DNA of 64,000 nt from contig JAJEKV010000083.1 of NCBI GenBank assembly GCA_021234155.1, positions 2,754,241 through 2,818,240 of the forward strand. Reading direction: 5' to 3'. The notes beneath the pieces are model-generated. The model was given only the letters and a program-made list of their open reading frames with translations, made no database searches and was not told the DNA's origin. Origin of the DNA: Isoetes taiwanensis. Taxonomy: Eukaryota; Streptophyta; Lycopodiopsida; Isoetales; Isoetaceae. Below, one piece after another: positions 20,110 through 31,800 of the stretch. Numbering within the stretch: position 1 is the first letter of the stretch; the number at the start of each line of letters is the position of its first letter. The position numbers and the translations under genes were made by a program.

Positions 20110-22480
20110 TCTTATGCTTCAAAATCAGAACCGTTAAAATCCTTCATTCAAAATCAGAACGTTAAAATCCTTCATTCAACTTGCAAACCTCAAATTCGAG
20201 AAATTCTCCGGGGTGAAGACAACAAGGTATAAACCATGGGTATTCTTCCTCCTTTGACACCGCGGTCTCGACACATGTCAACAAAGATAGTCACGCTTTA
20301 CCCCCGAACGCTTTAGTAATTCGTGAGGCCACGCAAGAAATCCAAGTGTTAAATATCTAGATCCTACAACTGAAAGAAAATACAAGCAAAAATGGCAGCC
20401 GAATCGTGCTTGTTGTTGGAGGAACTAAGCTTTGCCTTAACAAATGAATACCATCTAGAGTGTAATCATTTTTTACAAACGTGACCAAAACATATCCAGC
20501 GTAAAATGAAGCCCATGCTTTTAGGTTATCCTTCATGCCGGCATCATTCAAATAGTTACTATGGTTGTATTGTCTTAATTGGAAGAGTTAGCAGCTCAAG
20601 AAGGAAATCAAAACTCCATGTTTATGTCATATATACTCCAGGTCGCCAGCTATTGCATAAGGATTCTAATGTGCAAAAGTGACTTTACATTTCCTGGGGG
20701 GTTACTCTTTCAAGAACTATGAGAGTCGATTTCAACTTATTTCTTAGCTGAGAAATTCAAGGTTGTTTCTTATGCTAATGTCAATGGTTAAATATCTCTA
20801 TGGTGCTTTTGCGTAAAGATTATAGAAGGTTAGATTCGATCATTTATTTAAGAGAGCATTCTAGCAAATGAGGCTACTGGGCATTTCAGTGAAGGAGAGC
20901 AGGCAGCTTCAAACGGATTCTTAAAACTCCTAATAAGAAGGCATTCTTAAACATGATGTTTTTGAAGGAAATGAGGTTGAAGTTTTACTAAGTAATATTT
21001 TAAGCTAGGTCACGGTCCTTCTCATGCCATCAAATATTCATGTAAACCATATTTTTGAATAATAAATAAACATGATATGTTTATATATTTGTTTCATGAT
21101 ATCTAGGTACAGCTACTCTTGATAGGGGAACTGCATGAACATATATGAAGCTTCTCCTATACAAATGCCTATTTGCTCATCTCCGTCCAACTATAGTGTA
21201 ATAAACATGGTGGTGCGGTACAATGGGTTGCCCTTATCGTGTGTTAATGTCTCCATGTGTTAATGTTTTTTCCATTGTGGTGTACTCTCCTGCCAAAGAA
21301 CACATTCAATTACCATAGCTTGGAATCCAATTGAGTGATGTTATATTAGTTACATATGTGCCTTGCTGACAACATTGTTCAATAATGCATTGTGTGTGCA
21401 TGGTTTGACAAGGAATTGGTATGCGTAGCGTATTTCCCTAATGGTGGCATCATGGATGCGATTCAGAAAGTGTATTTCTATTCCTTCACATGTTTCTTCA
21501 CATGGTCTGTTGATGGTCCAGGATTGTCCTGAGCTCGATATCCGTTTTTCGTTTGAATTCCAAAGATAGAGGTCGTGGTGGTTGTCCCGCTCCCTCTGTT
21601 TCTTTCAATTTTGGCATGCACGCCAGTAAACGAATCAGAAGAGACATTAACGAACAACCGTATCTGGAAACAACGATAAATTGTTGAGCAACGTCATGGT
21701 CATGAATATTTTTACATAAAAGAGTGCAACTGCTATTCAAAGTGACCAAACATCCAAAGAATAGTGAATGGACTCTTCTACATGGTTAAAAGGCCCTAAC
21801 AACATCACTTACTAAGTATATCCCTGATTTTAATTCCAGATGCTTCCAGAACCTTTGTAACCATATTATCAATAGAAAATAAAAGAAACACTAAATAAAT
21901 GAAACCTCCACAATCTATAGAAATGTGTCCTTTGAACAAATCATCCCTCTCAGTTTTAAAAGCCTCATTGCAAACAACAAATCACCCCTCAACAGTGATT
22001 ACATAAACACTTTCGTACTGTACAATACATGAATGAAGTTGTTAAAATAAAAAAACTTTTGAACTTAGGTTAACAATACAAGAAAGTTATTGCTAATTCC
22101 AAAGCTCTCCGAATAAATCCACTATTAACATCTGCCATACTTTTTATACACAATATTATTCGGCACGAGAACGTCCAGAGTAATTGCGCATGCATCAATG
22201 GCTACTCCAAAGGGCAACCCATCGATGCGTTAGCATCTTGTTTTTTTTTAAATAAATAAATATTCGCGGCGGCCCATTTAAAATTTCAGATTAAAAATCT
22301 AAACCCCTTTTAATAAAGTTTGCCTTTAAGTGGGCGCTGTGTAGGGCACCCTTCCCTAATGGAGTTTTAGGGCAAAGGCTGAGTTTCGGTCGCGATTGGG
22401 TGCTTCCTGGTTAGAGCTCGGGATCTCCATCATAAGGCATTTCCGACGCGTCCCTGTTTACAAGTAACTCTATTGTGATA
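20110..22480. other. No gene seen; upstream region of VPS28 at the right end
   Basis: AT-rich sequence without recognisable coding blocks. The last ~150 bp before VPS28 are more GC-rich and would hold its promoter and 5' UTR. An acceptor-like 'gtgatacag' immediately precedes the start codon, so a 5' UTR intron is possible. Confidence 0.4.
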
Positions 22481-22485
22481 CAGCT

Positions 22486-23133
22486 ATGGCAGCTTACCAG
22501 CCGGAAATTCAAGAGGTCAAGCTCTGGCACGACAAACGGGAGCGTGAAATGTATGAAAATTTTGCAGATCTCTTTGCTATCATTAGAACCACAGAAAAGC
22601 TTGAGAAAGCTTATGTTAGGGATGCAATTACGCCCAAGGAATATGAGCCTGCTTGTACAAAGTTAATCGCCCAATTTAGAACCCTGAAAACCGCTTTAAA
22701 AGATGTTGTCCCTGATGTCGAGCGATTTATGGCTGCGTACAAAATGGATTGCCCTGCTGCCCTCAATCGTTTGTTAATTTCTGGAATTCCTGCTACAGTG
22801 GAGCATAAGGCAGCATCTTCTGGAGACACTGGCACCGCGGCTGCGGTAGCAGAATGTGTTCAGCATTACATCACTGCCATGGATTCTTTGAAGTTGAATA
22901 TGGTTGCTGTGGATCAAATTCATCCCCTTCTTCTGGATTTGTATTCTTCCCTAGGTCGTGTTCCGCAGCTCTCGCCGGACTTTGAAGGCAAGCTAAAGAC
23001 AAAGGATTGGATAGCACGGCTGAACCAGATGAGTGCTGCTGATGAACTTACTGAGCAACAATCCAGGCAGCTCTTGTTTGATCTCGATTCTTCTTACAAT
23101 GCTTTTATTCATTCTTTGCCAAAGGCTTCTTAA
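22486..23133 (+). CDS. VPS28: Vacuolar protein sorting-associated protein 28 (ESCRT-I subunit)
   Basis: This single uninterrupted frame of 215 residues is the best-preserved gene of the window. VPS28 is a core subunit of ESCRT-I, which sorts ubiquitinated membrane proteins into multivesicular bodies. The N-terminal part (about residues 8-110; VKLWHDKREREMYENFADLF, IRTTEKLEKAYVRDAITPKE, YKMDCPAALNRLL) is the helical region that packs against the VPS23/VPS37 core. The C-terminal part (about 118-211; AVAECVQHYITAMDSLKLNM, KDWIARLNQMSAADELTEQQ, RQLLFDLDSSYNAFIHSLP) is the four-helix domain that binds downstream ESCRT partners. The length fits plant VPS28 (about 210 residues), and plant VPS28 coding regions are also commonly uninterrupted. 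The start is the first ATG of the frame, and the protein begins MAAYQPEIQEVKLW as expected. A typical intron lies in the presumed 3' UTR. VPS23 occurs at 54.3 kb. Confidence 0.95.
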   Translation: MAAYQPEIQEVKLWHDKREREMYENFADLFAIIRTTEKLEKAYVRDAITPKEYEPACTKLIAQFRTLKTALKDVVPDVERFMAAYKMDCPAALNRLLISGIPATVEHKAASSGDTGTAAAVAECVQHYITAMDSLKLNMVAVDQIHPLLLDLYSSLGRVPQLSPDFEGKLKTKDWIARLNQMSAADELTEQQSRQLLFDLDSSYNAFIHSLPKAS

Positions 23134-23138
23134 AGAAG

Positions 23139-23289
23139 GTATGTTATGCATTAGACTCGGAGACTATGATTAAAGGATATGGTTAACAAGGTGCCTTAGA
23201 GATTAGAAGGATGGATATGTTAATTCTTGATGGCATTCTTAGTGCATACTCTTGCTTTTAAAGTTTTACCTTGAATGATTTACTTGCAG
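23139..23289 (+). other. Probable 3' UTR intron of VPS28
   Basis: Five bases after the stop codon the sequence reads AAG|GTATGT, and 151 bp later TACTTGCAG|GC. This is a textbook plant intron located in the 3' untranslated region. An intron this close to the stop is not expected to trigger nonsense-mediated decay. Confidence 0.55.
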
Positions 23290-23299
23290 GCACATGCTT

Positions 23300-25290
23300 T
23301 GCACGGGTTTACCGTAATCAAATGTTGAACATATGCAGGATGCTAGTTAAACTGTTGCTCAGATTATTTGGCATTCTGCTAAAAAAGTATGTCCCGTCTT
23401 CCAGGGACAGTATAGGAGAAGATACAATATGTACAAATTGTGCTTGAACAATTTTTTGTATACTTTGTTTTTTAGTGTACATATTACTGGAAATAAAGAC
23501 ATTTCACATACTCTCTTTGAGCTACGCATGTTGGTTGTCATTGCTTGTTTTATTTGAACATTTTAGTAGTTTTAGAGGTACTCAAGTTTACAGTTCAACT
23601 CAGTTGGTATTTAATCTGTTCTCTGATGGTCAGCTACAAATGAGTTGGTGAAATTACCAATGATCAGAGGAGGAAATAAGTTGTTTATATATGATGGTAG
23701 GTGAAGTAGATTGCACCATTTGGGAGTCTATTTTTTTATTGCTAAGCTCATTGTTTGGGATGGACCCTGTTATTTACTATGCAGTTTCTGCGTGCACAAT
23801 TTGAAGAATGTTGGTACACTCTCTATAAATGTTTTGAAGTAACAAGAGGAGCAGGTCTTAAGGTTGCAGTTCTTTTTTAAGCTGTTAGAAACTTATCACT
23901 CCAGATTTTGAAAAAAATTGATTGTGAACGACAATTTCTTGAAACTTGTTAAACAAATTCGTCAGCAAAATGGGATTCAGCGAGCTGGTTGTGTTCTATA
24001 AATGTTTGCATGGCTTGCATAAAGTATCATCATGGCTTCAAGTTTCTTCTAACTGCGTGTTAATTGTTCAAAAATGGCATGGTGAACAGTGTCAATTCAA
24101 TGCTGCAAAGATTGACTTTCAAGGTAAGTTTCGAATTTATCATCAACAACAATTGTGCGCGCGTTTTCTTTAACTGGCAGGTTTCCTTATCGCATCCATT
24201 GGTCGCTAATCATGGCTTTGCTTTGAGGCGTCATCAGCTGCGTCATCAGCTGTGGCCGCCCTTCTACTGCGAAAAACTGCCCAATCACCAAGGGGATTGT
24301 CTTGTGCCAATCTAATCCAATAGCACAAGCACAATAAAACATGGACATATATGGGTCGTTCACATGAGAGCTTTTTGCATCAGCGGCTGTAAGCCGCTGA
24401 TTCAGTGCTTAGACAATACCTCCAGCTTATTCAGCCATGTGTGGGCTATCTAGCGTGAGCTGACATCCAAAATTTCCCTTGGCTGATCCAAATTTTAGAT
24501 CAGCGCTGATCCAGCCGAAGCCCATTCGCATTCAAAAAATTACTATCCTTTCCACAACCCAAAATAATTAAGGAAAAAACTCATATACCATCCTTCCAAT
24601 CTATCCTTCACCATTTTTGCTGCTGGATTTGTCCTTACAATCCTTTCCTTTATTCTTCCCTTACAGACTGCATTCAAATTTGTCCATCCTTCCAAATTTT
24701 TTTTAATCCTTTGGTTTTCTTCCCATGAATTTCTTCGCATTTGCTCTCAGGGATTTGAACTCCTTTCTAGAAGACGACTTCACAGAATTTGATGAGGAAG
24801 GTGACATAGTACCATACTTGATTCATGATCAGAAGAAAGCATAGATAGATCACTAGATAGATGACCCTCGGCCATTGTTGCCAGCTGCGAAAACAAAGGC
24901 AGATACATTGGATGGTTTTTGCCGAGAGCTTTCTGCCAGATTTTATATTGCTGATCAATTTTCAGCAAGGGGGAACACAGGCGGAGCATGCCATGTTCGC
25001 AGCGTTCTTTGATGCGTTAGGATCTTTGAGTCGACACTGGCCGGTGGAATAAACGATGAAGAAAATCAGTCATGTGAACCCAACAATAATAGATTGGCAT
25101 AAGTTATAGCCACATCACTAATATGTAGCACAATAACAGGGGGTTACTTTTAGATTTTTATACGTTTTTTCACATGGTTTTTCTATGATTTCGTTGTTGT
25201 ATTCGTTGAGGTGTACTAAATAGTATTTCTAGAGTGCACCATTTATGGGCGATTGATTTTCGTTGGTGGGAACAATCAGGGTTGTTGTCT
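23300..25290. other. No gene seen; one short hairpin
   Basis: AT-rich sequence. At 24380-24400 'tcagcggct' and 'agccgctga' form a perfect 9-bp stem with a 3-base loop. At 24775-25050 there is a coding-like plus-strand stretch (for example KTKADTLDGFCRELSARFYI), interrupted by stops and unrecognised. Confidence 0.4.
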
Positions 25291-25315
25291 TTTCTGCATG
25301 TGTTTGTGCGTGAAC

Positions 25316-25445
25316 ATCAAGCGCATGTGTATCTGCGTGCATGTGCACATGCATGTGCATGTATGTGTGTGCATGTGCATGTGTATTGTGCATGTGCAAG
25401 TGCAAGTGCAAGTGCATGTGCATGTGTGCATATGCATGTGTACTT
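25316..25445. repeat. Alternating purine-pyrimidine low-complexity tract (GCATGT / GCAAGT)
   Basis: About 130 bp consist almost only of TG, CA and GCATGT-type steps, with 'gcaagt' three times. All frames are open on both strands and give Cys/Met- or His/Met-rich strings, which are artefacts of composition rather than proteins. Confidence 0.85.
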
Positions 25446-26198
25446 GCCCTCTTGGATTCTTATTGCCGGAGTGGATTTTACTACCACGAGATGGATTTTT
25501 TGCTCACACTTACAAAGGTATTTGTTTTTAATGTTTCTTGATTAGCATAATGTTTTTTTACAAGGTATTGGTTTCTAGATTCTACAATGTAGTCTTTGCA
25601 AAACCCCCTTTTGTTTCCTTCCTAAGATTTCTGCTGATTCAAGTTTAGGCCCTCTGTTTGCTTCCAACTCTTGGATATTCACGGCTCACGGATTGTTCAT
25701 AGTAGCCATTTTTAGCTTCAATCAACAAATGGATTCTTATGCACACAACGGCGGATTATTCCCGCCCTTTTCCATGTCACGTAGATCACCAGTCAAGCGG
25801 TGGCCAAGAATACATTTATATTGTAGGTTTGGAACTTTAATCAAACCGTAAGGTGAATCATGCATTACCTTTAAGCTAGAGATGGAGCATCAAAATCATA
25901 TGGATTGATAAACAATGGTGTCATTGTGAAAGAGAAATAGTTGTAGCGGAAGTAACAATATGTAGCATAATAGCGAGGGGGTTTTCTTTGTGTTGCAAAC
26001 TTTATGACTTTAGAATAAAGGGATCAATCTGCTCTATCTTTATGGTAAATTTTACTTATGTTCTATTTGTTTTATTGTGATCAAATTCAAAAGCTACATG
26101 TGATGAAAGCCTCAAATGAATTCTAGTTTTTTGGTTTGAATTCTAAAGTTTTTGTCACTTAGGGGGCGTCCTAAGGCCCGAAGGGCCAAAATTTTTGC

Positions 26199-26823
26199 AA
26201 CACAAACCATTAACATCAACATATAAAAATTAAATCCCCAACACATAACAACCAACACATAACAACCATTGACATTAACAATCAACACATAACTATTATT
26301 GACATTAAGTAACACAAACCATTGGGTCCAACACATTTAAATTAAAATCCCCCTTAAACCCCCTTTGGTTTGGGTGCATATTCACACGGGGGTGGCGTAG
26401 GGGCGTGAGCCTTCATAATTGTATTTTGCACGTACGAAATCAACACCATATAGTATTCTGCTTGAAATCTTATAGTATTTTGCGAATCTTGTTATACAGT
26501 ATAGCAAATTTTGTACTTGCATACCCCACAAACTTGGAACTTTATGTACGGTATAGATTAAAGAATAAGGGGCGAATATGCCTATCCAACAGCTCTCGTT
26601 GCCCGGAGTCACCCCCCGTATGAATATGCACCCAAACCAAAGAGGGTTTAAGGGGGATTTTAATTTAAATGTGTTGGACCCAATGGTTGTGTTACTTAAT
26701 GTCAATGGTAGTTACGTGTTGATTGTTAATGTCAATGGTTGTTATGTGTTGGTTGTTATGTGTTGGTTGTTATGCGTTGGGGGATTTAATTTTTATATGT
26801 TGGATGTTAATGGTTTGTGTTGG
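26199..26823. mobile_element. Long-TIR foldback/MITE family, copy 2 (reverse orientation)
   Basis: Outer arms 'caacacaaaccattaacat' (from 26199) and its complement (to 26823) enclose tandem copies of 'acacataacaacca'-type units on both sides, then arms ending 'gggtgcatattcacac'. The ~200-bp centre is the reverse complement of the centre at 16725-16940, with many substitutions. This copy has longer arms than copy 1 because of the extra tandem units. Confidence 0.8.
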
Positions 26824-27029
26824 GGGATTGAGTGGAGTCTAATCCACTCAATCCCTTGGTTTCTCAAGTTAAAACTTAGGAACAGAGATGAACCTCCTCT
26901 TAATTATTGGGTAATGTACTAAATAAGAAGCCATACCTATGTATTTTTGGTTGCTCGAAGGGCAAACCCTTAGGGAGGTGGGTTGGTGGTATATTCCATT
27001 TGATGCTGCATGATGTGCCATTCATAAAA

Positions 27030-27136
27030 AATGGAGCCGCATTAATCAACATTAGTAAGGGGCTGCCGCATTAGTCAACATCAATTAGTCAACATCAGTA
27101 AGGGGCTCCATTAGTTAGCGTCAGTAAGGGGTTCCA
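27030..27136. repeat. Short tandem repeats ('cattagtcaacatcagtaagggg')
   Basis: Four imperfect units with the phrase 'cagtaaggggctcc' or 'cagtaaggggttcc' at about 30-40 bp spacing. A tRNA-Met primer-site-like 'tggtatcag' follows at 27138, but no LTR partner was found. Confidence 0.6.
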
Positions 27137-27139
27137 TTG

Positions 27140-28840
27140 GTATCAGGGTTCTTTGGCAAGGGACGTTGCTATTGTGGAATCACATTGCTTATTTATACTC
27201 TTCGTACTCTTCATTTTCAGTTCTTCACTCATTGGTATTCTCGTGAGCTAGTTTTTATACTCTATTCTGATCCTTTAGCTTCCATGAGTTCTCCTTGCCT
27301 TAGCTACTTACCTTAGCTACTGATTCATTTATTACTCCTAGAATTATTTCATGGCATAAGTTTAATATTTGGGCGGCTGCCTTGGGCGCTTGGCTTTTCT
27401 TGTTGCATGCAGTTCTAGTTTCCATGGTTTGTTGCACTGTTTGGTTTGGACGGGATTGATTGATTCTTACTGAAATTGGGTTTTTTGCTTTGATTTTTGG
27501 ATTAGTGATGATACTCGTTCTAGGCTTGTTGATACTCGTTTCTAGGCTTGTTTCCAAGTTTGCTTGATCCTCGAGATCCTAGATCCTTAGTATTCCAATA
27601 CTTGTGTTGGACTTTTGGGCATGTTGGGCCATGTTTTGCCATGTGGATTCTTTTTTTGGATTGTTTTTGGCATGTGCCCTTTTGTCAATGTTATGTTGTC
27701 GGATTTGGCAGAACTTCCGTGGTTCTGATCTACGATATCTCTGCCAAAGGTACTCCTTGGATTTTTCCTGTTTGCTGGTCTATATGGAGCTCGAATCCTG
27801 CCAGAGGTATCACGTTTTGTCTATCTTACAAGCTAGATTCTATAGCTTTAGTTAATTCTGCAGGGTGATTTGTTCGTATGCATTCCGTCTTGTTTGCTCT
27901 ATCAAGCATATTTTTTGACAGGTCTTGACAGGTGCTTAGCATTTAGTTTCTTTGGTGATACATGAGTCGAGGCCTGCTACTTATATCTTGTAAGTATGTT
28001 TCTTTGGTACTCGTATGTTGCGAGATTTTATGTTGTTTTGCTCGGTTTTGATTTGTTGACATGGTAGAGTTGAATGCATGTCTTGAAATTTTGCTTGCAT
28101 GAGGTGATACATATGTTGTAAGGGTGTAATTGTCTATTGCATTGGTAACCTTCTTTAGTGTTGTTGATTTCATCATGGGGCATTCTTTATAACCCTTGGT
28201 CTTAATTGTTTTACAAGCCTCCTCTATTGAACCTTCTTTAGCGCTGTTGATTTCATCATGTATAACCCTTGGTCTCAATTGTCCTACAAGCCTCATCTTT
28301 TGATTTTGTAGTTGTTTCTCTCGACTAGTGATTTTTTTTTTGTCACTTGCTTTGCTTTCATCTGTTTTCATAAATATCTTTGCACTCCATTCTTTCATAT
28401 TGTTCACTGAGTTCTCCTTATTCTCCATTGAGTTCTCCAATTTCTTTTATTTTCTCTTAAGTTCGTTTCTCCTTTTTTGGTAGTCCCATATGTTTATCCC
28501 TTGCTCTTTTGCTCTTTGTTCCTCTTTCTCTTTTGCTCTTTGTTCTTCTTGCTTGATCGGTTCTATTTATATTTGCTTGTGTTCCTTTACAACAATTTGC
28601 TCTATTATTTTGTTTTTGTTTGCTTCATTGTTCCATGCTAAATTAGCCCTTTGTTGTCTCACTCCATTCTAACCTTTCTTAAATATCTTGGCTCGTTTGA
28701 TTACGTTTCTTCATTTATACAATATATTCCTCTTTTTTTCTTTACTTTTACTATTTGTATATTACGTGTCTCATTTGATCCAATCTCTCATTTCTGTCTC
28801 ATACTAGAAACGTGTGCCCGGCGATGCCGGGCATTAATCA
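27140..28840. other. Pyrimidine-rich sequence, no gene; Helitron-like hairpin near its end
   Basis: The region is T-rich on the plus strand, so short hydrophobic frames appear that are composition artefacts. At 28815-28833 'tgcccggc' and 'gccgggca' form a perfect 8-bp stem with loop gat, followed 14 bases later by CTAG. Together these resemble a Helitron 3' end but do not prove one. Confidence 0.35.
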
Positions 28841-28854
28841 TGGGCGCCTAGAAT

Positions 28855-31800
28855 GGGTAGTTGTAATGCAGTTTGTAGATGGAATAAAAAGTTGGTAAAT
28901 GTAATCATGTGTATGAGGTAATGGAGTGCAAAATGTGAAGGGTTTAGGATTTGTGCGAAAGGGTTTAGGGATGTCAAGCATTAGGCATGGATGGGGTAAG
29001 AATAATGGAAATCCTAAAGTCCACTTGCCATTGTCTTCAAATTTCGAAGGCTGACGTTGAACAATCTCCAGAGTTTTTAGTATATTAGACACACAATTAT
29101 AGCCTAAAATTGCATGTCTTTTCTAGTAAAAAAACAAAGCAAATTCATCCCAAAGATGATACAATAATTGTATCATTCTATTAAGGCTATACATGCCACT
29201 CCAGCCCATGTTCACAAAACCTATATTGGCTAAATATTCTAGATTGAGAAGCCCATTCCAAAATTGAAAGCAAAAGTTAGAATAAGAATCAGAATAAAGA
29301 AAGAGGTAAAGGTATCATTGGATGCAGGAATGTACCTAAGAAGAGCAACTTCAGTTGCTAGACAAACATGAACCCTGGAAATCTTTCTTAGGCATAGATT
29401 CAAATTTGCAATCATATAAGCTCCATAAGTGGCATTCGGCAAGCACCCATGACTCATAGGACATCAATTCTCCAATGTTATATCTAAACGACAGCATTCA
29501 GTCCGGAACGATGGCTATATCAGTTCACCAACTCTTGACCTTTAAACAAATGCATTTTCAGATGAAGTTCATTTTACGGACCACCATAATTTTCTGAAGT
29601 TCACGATGGAAGCTTCCTTCACGAGAATGTCGTTCAAGGACATAGGTTGTGTAATAAACAAAGAGATTAAATGCAAACAAATATTGAATGCAGAAAAGGC
29701 ATTCAAAATAAAACATTAGCTGGAATACAAATACACCTATACCATTAAACTTTACCAGAACTGCTCCAAAGACTACATCTAAGAAACTCTTAACACTGCA
29801 AAAGATTCAATGAATTTAAAAACATAAATTACATGTAGATAATAAAGGAAAAAATATAGGAATAATTGTTACGTTTACTATTGTAGGAAAAACCTTTACA
29901 GTTTGCTTTAAATGGCATACGAAAAGGGTGCTTTTATCATCTCTGGCGCTTTGGTCCATATCTTTGAAAAAAAAAAAAAATGACATATGATCAAGCAAGT
30001 ACATATTAGCTTCTAGAATCATTGATAATAGTATAATGTAAATAATGATATTGAATCTCTATTTCTACTTAAACCAATGTATACTTACAAACTTTGCAAC
30101 TCTCTGTAAGTCCCTAAGTGTCAAGAATCTCACGGATGTAAAGTTCCAAACTTACTTTTACGCAAATTCCAAGTGAACACAAAATGGGATGAGATATTGA
30201 AAGGTTTTTAAAGCTGTTTATCAATCAAGAGAATATGAGTTGCGAGATGATGCTTACGGTTTTACAACAAAAATAGCAGGCCCATAAATAAATCGAACTT
30301 AAACCTATAGATTACGCCGCGACTCAAAAACCATATCTTGTGCTTACGGGAGCCTCGGAATGCACTTTAAGCCATGCCATCATAATCCATGACATTGTAT
30401 TATTGAATGCGAAGTTCAAGGAAATGCCATTGCTAGGCACCTTTGCCTTGTCGATTTTTTATCAAAAGCTTATCAAAGCGGGTTTGATTTATATCATTTA
30501 CATTCCAACCGGAATGGAGATTAATCCAACGTTGACATTTGCAATCACTTAGAAATTTTGCTACAATAAATATGATATACATGTTCAAGCGAATCTTTGA
30601 GAAAAATGCATAAATGTAGAAGTTGTAAAGAAAAAAATAGAAAACACGAAGATCATCTATATGCGTTGGCACACCTCATAGCCATCACCTCTTTCAAGAA
30701 TTTTGTTCTCGAAATGAACTTCTGCATAACCTCGGCATTATCTTTATGCATTGGCGACAATCTGATTCCATGAAGCGGCATCAAAAGCTTGCTACGGGTA
30801 CATGTCTCCGGATGTTCCTTGCTTTTCTCGCGAGAAAAAACCCTTAAATAGTCAAGCGGATGCGAGAACCTTAAAGGCTCGGTTTCAAGCTCCATAAACT
30901 TCCCGCATATTGTAAATCAAAGCATCTCCACTATAGCACCTTTGGTCTAGCAACTCTGCCATAGCTGCACCGAATGGAGCGAAAGAGGGCAAGGCTCTAA
31001 ACAAAAAGTGATCAGGCGCCATAGCGGATTGAATAAAAAGGTCTTGTTCAAAATTGTCGGATGAGTTTCATTTGAAAATAGAACGGGGAGGATGTGCTTC
31101 CTCGTAATGCATTCCCTCGGTCTCCATCGGCCGAGCTTCATCAACGTAACTTCTTAATAAGGCTTATTTCAAATGAGAGAGACGCACCTACGACTGCCGA
31201 GCTACAAAGGATCGTGTTATATTACTGCAAAAGGAGAGAGACAGAGCTACAAAGGATCATGTTATATTACGCAACATGCTACACGTTTGCTATATTTTGT
31301 AAAAAATTGAAAGTTCAACAACGGTAGACTCACCTTTGGATTCGATTCTTTGACTCTTGCTTTGAAAAAAAGTGTGGTGGGGTTTTAGTAAATAGGCTTG
31401 GGACTGATTTACGCGTCTGCGGATCGAGAGCGGAACCTATTGAGTAGAAAAGTTGGTAGAACCTATTCATGAGACCGAAACTTATTCAATAGAAAAACCA
31501 GTGGAACTCATTTCTATCAAATTAACCCGGGGATGCTTGATTAATGAAACTCACCTTTGGATTATTCTTTGGAATTGTCTCTCGAAATTTGGGCTGACCA
31601 TATCGAGCGAAATAAGCTATAAAACCACAAAGAAATTGAAACTACTGAAGAAGTTCGAAAAGCCATAAAACTCGTTTCAATAGGAAAAACCGATTATGCT
31701 TGAGTTTTAGAAAATGCTTGGCAAAGAGGCGTGTCTGTGGTATGAGATTGGAGTATGAGATTGCCGCTATCTACTCACCTACCAAAATCCGACCCAAAGA

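Noticed and set aside
24380-24400. Possible microRNA precursor or terminator hairpin
   Set aside because: The stem is only 9 bp with a 3-base loop, too short for a plant miRNA precursor.
25229-25545. His/Met- and Cys/Met-rich open frames on both strands
   Set aside because: They arise from the TG/CA alternating repeat and have no independent coding evidence.
27136-27150. 'tggtatcagggtt' as a primer-binding site marking a 5' LTR
   Set aside because: No LTR partner or gag/pol sequence follows; one short match is not enough.
28490-28672. Cys/Phe/Ser-rich hydrophobic frames in T-rich DNA, also at 45189-45794
   Set aside because: The composition explains them; no start context, family motif or splice signal supports a membrane protein.
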